Shown: piece by piece, positions 5,729 through 7,559 of the stretch | Numbering within the stretch: the first letter of the stretch is position 1 | Layout of the letters: every line of letters begins with the position of its first letter | From: Candidatus Njordarchaeota archaeon | GTDB lineage: Archaea; Asgardarchaeota; Njordarchaeia; Njordarchaeales; JAHKLH01 | Direction of reading: 5' to 3' | Length of the DNA: 7,559 nucleotides | Assembly (NCBI GenBank): GCA_029856635.1 | Contig: JAHKLH010000075.1 | Span: forward strand, 1 to 7,559 | Notes under the pieces: generated by a model | What the model was told of the DNA's origin: nothing | Seen by the model: only the letters and a program-made list of their open reading frames with translations | The model's database searches: none | Made by a program: the position numbers and the translations under genes

Positions 5729-6518
5729 TTGAGAGCTCCTCCAATATTCTTTTCTTTAACCTTGTTAACTCTTGCTTTTTTCCACTTAATAGAAGTGTAA
5801 TAATTTTTCCACTTCTCTTAGCCTTTATTACAAGCATATCACTGCGCATTATTTTGTTTGGAAACATAAATCCAATAATGAAAAGTGGTGTAAATCCAAG
5901 AAGCATGAAAACGGATGGCGGAAATATTCTGGAAAAAAGCCATACTAATAGAGAAGAAATAGCACCAAAATATCCTGCGTAGAATCCAACGAAAATCTTT
6001 CTTCCAATGTTTGCGGGAATTAATAATGTAACAAAAAGACAAACAGTAATAATTACGATAAAGACAATGACTTGAAATGCTTCAATACGTGTTACTATAC
6101 TACTAATCAAAAATGAATGTATTAGCATCAGAACAAACGGTAAAATGAAGAGAATATAACCACCATACATAACGCATGCTGATCGAAACAATGAAGAAAA
6201 ATACCCAACTTCCCCCGCTTGCACGATAGTCAATATGTTTTTCATGCTTATGCTTTTTTCGCCACCAAACCATTTGTATCTAATTTCACTATCCGCAACA
6301 ATAACATAATCAAAATCAAGCATCATCGCAAGCAGAATAAGTGCTATAAACAAAATAATTATCATGAGACCAAGAACCATCTCTACAAAATCCCACCAAG
6401 AGAAAATCGCAGATGCAAGCAGAAAAATTGCGGGAATAGCTAAAGTAATACTTATTTTAGAAAACATGTAATTAACATCAACATACACTTTGAACCGAAC
6501 AGACCTATGGTTATTCAT
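5709..6518 (-). CDS. Six-helix membrane protein with two soluble beta-rich patches, partner of the HTH gene
   Basis: I do not recognise a named family. With the ATG at 6518 the protein has 269 residues. Numbering from the alternative GTG at 6527, hydrophobic segments lie at about 22-43, 47-70, 122-145, 151-172, 177-199 and 203-223. Between helices 2 and 3 is a soluble patch (FDYVIVADSEIRYKWFGGEKSISMKNILTIV, written here only as a span, residues 72-102). A second one follows the last helix (DMLVIKAKRSGKIITLLLSG, then a charged helix to residue 267). Both patches resemble the strand-turn-strand plus helix style of bacterial PH-like (YdbS/DUF304-type) domains; this is a weak likeness. ATG 6518 is preferred because GTGAT, four nt upstream, matches the archaeal anti-Shine-Dalgarno, and the GTG at 6527 is part of that site. 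It is first in an operon with the HTH gene, overlapping it by 20 nt, behind a 20-bp palindrome. Confidence 0.75.
   Translation of the reverse strand: MNNHRSVRFKVYVDVNYMFSKISITLAIPAIFLLASAIFSWWDFVEMVLGLMIIILFIALILLAMMLDFDYVIVADSEIRYKWFGGEKSISMKNILTIVQAGEVGYFSSLFRSACVMYGGYILFILPFVLMLIHSFLISSIVTRIEAFQVIVFIVIITVCLFVTLLIPANIGRKIFVGFYAGYFGAISSLLVWLFSRIFPPSVFMLLGFTPLFIIGFMFPNKIMRSDMLVIKAKRSGKIITLLLSGKKQELTRLKKRILEELSNVKVAE
5734..5742 (-). promoter_or_regulatory. Strong Shine-Dalgarno GGAGGAGCT for the HTH gene
   Basis: This is the best ribosome-binding site in the window, embedded in the last codons (Glu-Glu-Leu) of the upstream gene. It suggests the HTH protein is made at least as abundantly as its membrane partner. 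Confidence 0.6.
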
Positions 6519-6532
6519 AATTATCACTATTT

Positions 6533-6552
6533 GTCAATATTATAATATTGAC
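6533..6552. promoter_or_regulatory. Perfect 20-bp palindrome, candidate operator over the operon promoter
   Basis: GTCAATATTA followed directly by TAATATTGAC is a perfect palindrome with no spacer. Its edge lies 14 nt upstream of ATG 6518. Its centre is TATA, so it may overlap the TATA box of a leaderless or near-leaderless transcript. Alternatively it may lie just downstream of an upstream T-rich box A (TTTTTTTAATAA, minus strand, 6556-6567) and cover the start site. Either placement suits repression by a dimer such as the HTH protein of the same operon. Confidence 0.6.
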
Positions 6553-6615
6553 TATTATTAAAAAAATAACAATGATGCAAACAATTATGTTAAAGATTTA
6601 CTTGAAGAATACTGA

Positions 6616-6825
6616 AGACTATGCTCTGATAATTCGCCATTAATAAATATACCAAGAAATATCAATGAGCACACTAATTCAGTATTAAACTATAGTCTTA
6701 AAAAATCCTTTTATCTCAGAGAGATCATCCATTTGCTAAGAAATTCCTTGCTTACATCTATTCAAAACAAAGCTAATGTAATTCTAGAAATACTTGAAAC
6801 TACAAATATTTTAGCGGTTAAATAG
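6616..6825 (+). pseudogene. Open frame without start, possible gene remnant
   Basis: A 69-codon plus-strand frame stays open from just after a TGA (6613-6615) to TAG 6825, but contains no ATG or GTG start. The same frame before the TGA reads NNYVKDLLEEY, so the stop might interrupt a longer gene. The product has charged helical character (SLKKSFYLREIIHLLRNSL, then NKANVILEILETTNILAVK). A separate 23-residue frame starts at ATG 6572 and ends at 6643. I recognise no family. A random frame this long is not rare in sequence this AT-rich. Confidence 0.2.
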
Positions 6826-6844
6826 ATGATTTAAAAAGAAAACT

Positions 6845-6870
6845 ACAAATTTAATAAAAATATAAAATGA
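6845..6870 (-). terminator. T-rich terminator candidate of the Ser/Pro-tail protein gene
   Basis: On the minus strand, within 10 to 35 nt after the TAG at 6878, the sequence is TTTCATTTTATATTTTTATT. This type of T-rich run commonly ends archaeal transcripts. No hairpin is present. Confidence 0.35.
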
Positions 6871-6877
6871 AATAGAG

Positions 6878-7559
6878 CTATGGTAGATTATATGGTATTA
6901 GTGTTGGCGGCGGTAGTGGTGATGAAGATGATGAGTATGGTTCTATTCTAAACATTATGCCAGCCGGAACATTGAAAGTATATCCATCGACATTATAACG
7001 ATACCTGCTAAGCCTAATATAAACAATAAGAGAAACATCATTGCCACCCTCCTCCTCACTGCCAAGATTCTCTATAGCACCAGTAATATAGTGGGCTGCT
7101 AATACATTATAACTGAATGAAACATAGAATCTAGCTAGTGCTTCTGCGAATTCTAGTGGTGCACCACATGCGACAGCAATTCCAGCGAAGATCGCGCCAA
7201 TTGGCAATCCTATGCTCCAGTAAGTATTGTAAATATCGTAGTGATCAAATATGTCTTCAAAATCTATGTACTCACCAACATCTAGTTTTCCATCGCTTAG
7301 TGATGTCCATGCTATTTCTAATTTGTCTTCTTTTGATCCTTTGTAAAGCCATTTCATTATTTCTTTGAACTCATCACCATTGTTTGTTCTTCCACCAATT
7401 ATGGTCTTGTTGTCTCTTCTTGAGACTTGTATTTCTTTTATGTATTGTCTTACTCTGTATCTTCCTGTTGGCTCCTTGCTTATGATTAAGCCATCTGGTT
7501 CTCTTTCTGTCACCCTGTACTCCTTCTCATAGTAAGAACAAGCCGTAGCATAAATGTAA
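6878..7559 (-). CDS. C-terminal part of a large, probably extracellular protein with Ser/Pro tail; 5' end outside window
   Basis: The minus-strand frame is open to the window edge. The codons before the GTG at 7513 read YIYATACSYYEKEYR and the frame continues, so that GTG is probably an internal valine and the gene starts beyond 7559. The visible 227 residues contain a charged region (KEPTGRYRVRQYIKEIQVSRRDNKT) and an acidic segment (GEYIDFEDIFDHYDIYN). A mildly hydrophobic Gly/Ala helix (IGLPIGAIFAGIAVACGAP) follows. Next is an amphipathic stretch rich in Ala, Tyr and Phe, then Tyr-rich beta-like strands, and finally YSSSSSPLPPPTLIPYNLP. A Ser/Pro-rich end of this kind is typical of secreted or cell-surface archaeal proteins, but neither the N-terminal signal nor a family motif can be seen. 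A function cannot be given. No gene lies between it and the operon at 5709-6518. Confidence 0.7.
   Translation of the reverse strand, partial: YIYATACSYYEKEYRVTEREPDGLIISKEPTGRYRVRQYIKEIQVSRRDNKTIIGGRTNNGDEFKEIMKWLYKGSKEDKLEIAWTSLSDGKLDVGEYIDFEDIFDHYDIYNTYWSIGLPIGAIFAGIAVACGAPLEFAEALARFYVSFSYNVLAAHYITGAIENLGSEEEGGNDVSLIVYIRLSRYRYNVDGYTFNVPAGIMFRIEPYSSSSSPLPPPTLIPYNLP

Noticed and set aside
5478..5732. 84-codon plus-strand frame opposite the HTH gene
   Set aside because: Antisense shadow of a gene with a clear HTH domain and strong ribosome-binding site.
5839..6042. 67-codon minus-strand frame inside the six-helix membrane protein
   Set aside because: Alternative-frame overlap within a well-supported gene.
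6219..6443. 74-codon plus-strand frame opposite the membrane protein
   Set aside because: Antisense shadow with His/Asn/Lys-rich composition typical of the reverse of hydrophobic coding sequence.
7138..7368. 76-codon plus-strand frame opposite the Ser/Pro-tail protein
   Set aside because: Antisense shadow; the minus-strand frame is longer and runs to the window edge.
1..7559. CRISPR array, rRNA or tRNA genes, toxin-antitoxin pair
   Set aside because: No regularly spaced repeats, no conserved RNA gene sequence, and no recognisable toxin fold beside the HTH gene; its partner is a six-helix membrane protein.

Overview
The window looks like an AT-rich archaeal chromosome segment, roughly one-third G+C by eye. 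Three things point to Archaea, perhaps a thermophilic member of the Thermoproteota. The identifiable genes include an archaeal-type Holliday-junction-resolvase-like protein, an AlkD-type DNA alkylation repair protein, a CPBP/CAAX-type membrane protease and a Tfx-like helix-turn-helix protein. Starts are preceded by GAGGG, GGAGG or GTGAT motifs. Promoters look like TATA/box A elements. The exact lineage cannot be read from the sequence.

Region 1 (1-2070). The 3' end of a resolvase-fold gene (+), whose visible active-site residues are altered, converges on an AlkD-like gene (-). AlkD diverges from a six-helix membrane protein of unknown function (+). The divergent gap holds an ATTACGAAA/TTTCGTAAT inverted repeat that is a candidate operator.

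Region 2 (2068-5300). This is a gene-poor, scarred stretch. It carries an intact CPBP intramembrane protease (-) and a second membrane protein (-) that looks like a CPBP paralogue lacking the catalytic residues. There are two miniature inverted-repeat elements of about 115-122 bp with about 26-bp terminal repeats, one just upstream of the CPBP start. A 14-bp inverted copy of a ribosome-binding-site/start region lies near the second element. A frameshifted remnant of a NosD-like (parallel beta-helix) surface protein and a decayed minus-strand frame complete it. Together these suggest past insertion and gene decay.

Region 3 (5300-6560). This is a compact two-gene minus-strand operon. A six-helix membrane protein with two soluble beta-rich patches overlaps by 20 nt the start of a 142-residue HTH protein. 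A perfect 20-bp palindrome lies directly upstream of the first gene. The simplest reading is an autoregulated pair in which a membrane sensor or anchor controls a cytoplasmic DNA-binding protein. This is the best candidate for an undescribed system in the window.

Region 4 (6560-7559). A spacer with one long open frame lacking a good start is followed by the C-terminal part of a larger minus-strand protein with a Ser/Pro-rich tail, which runs off the window edge.
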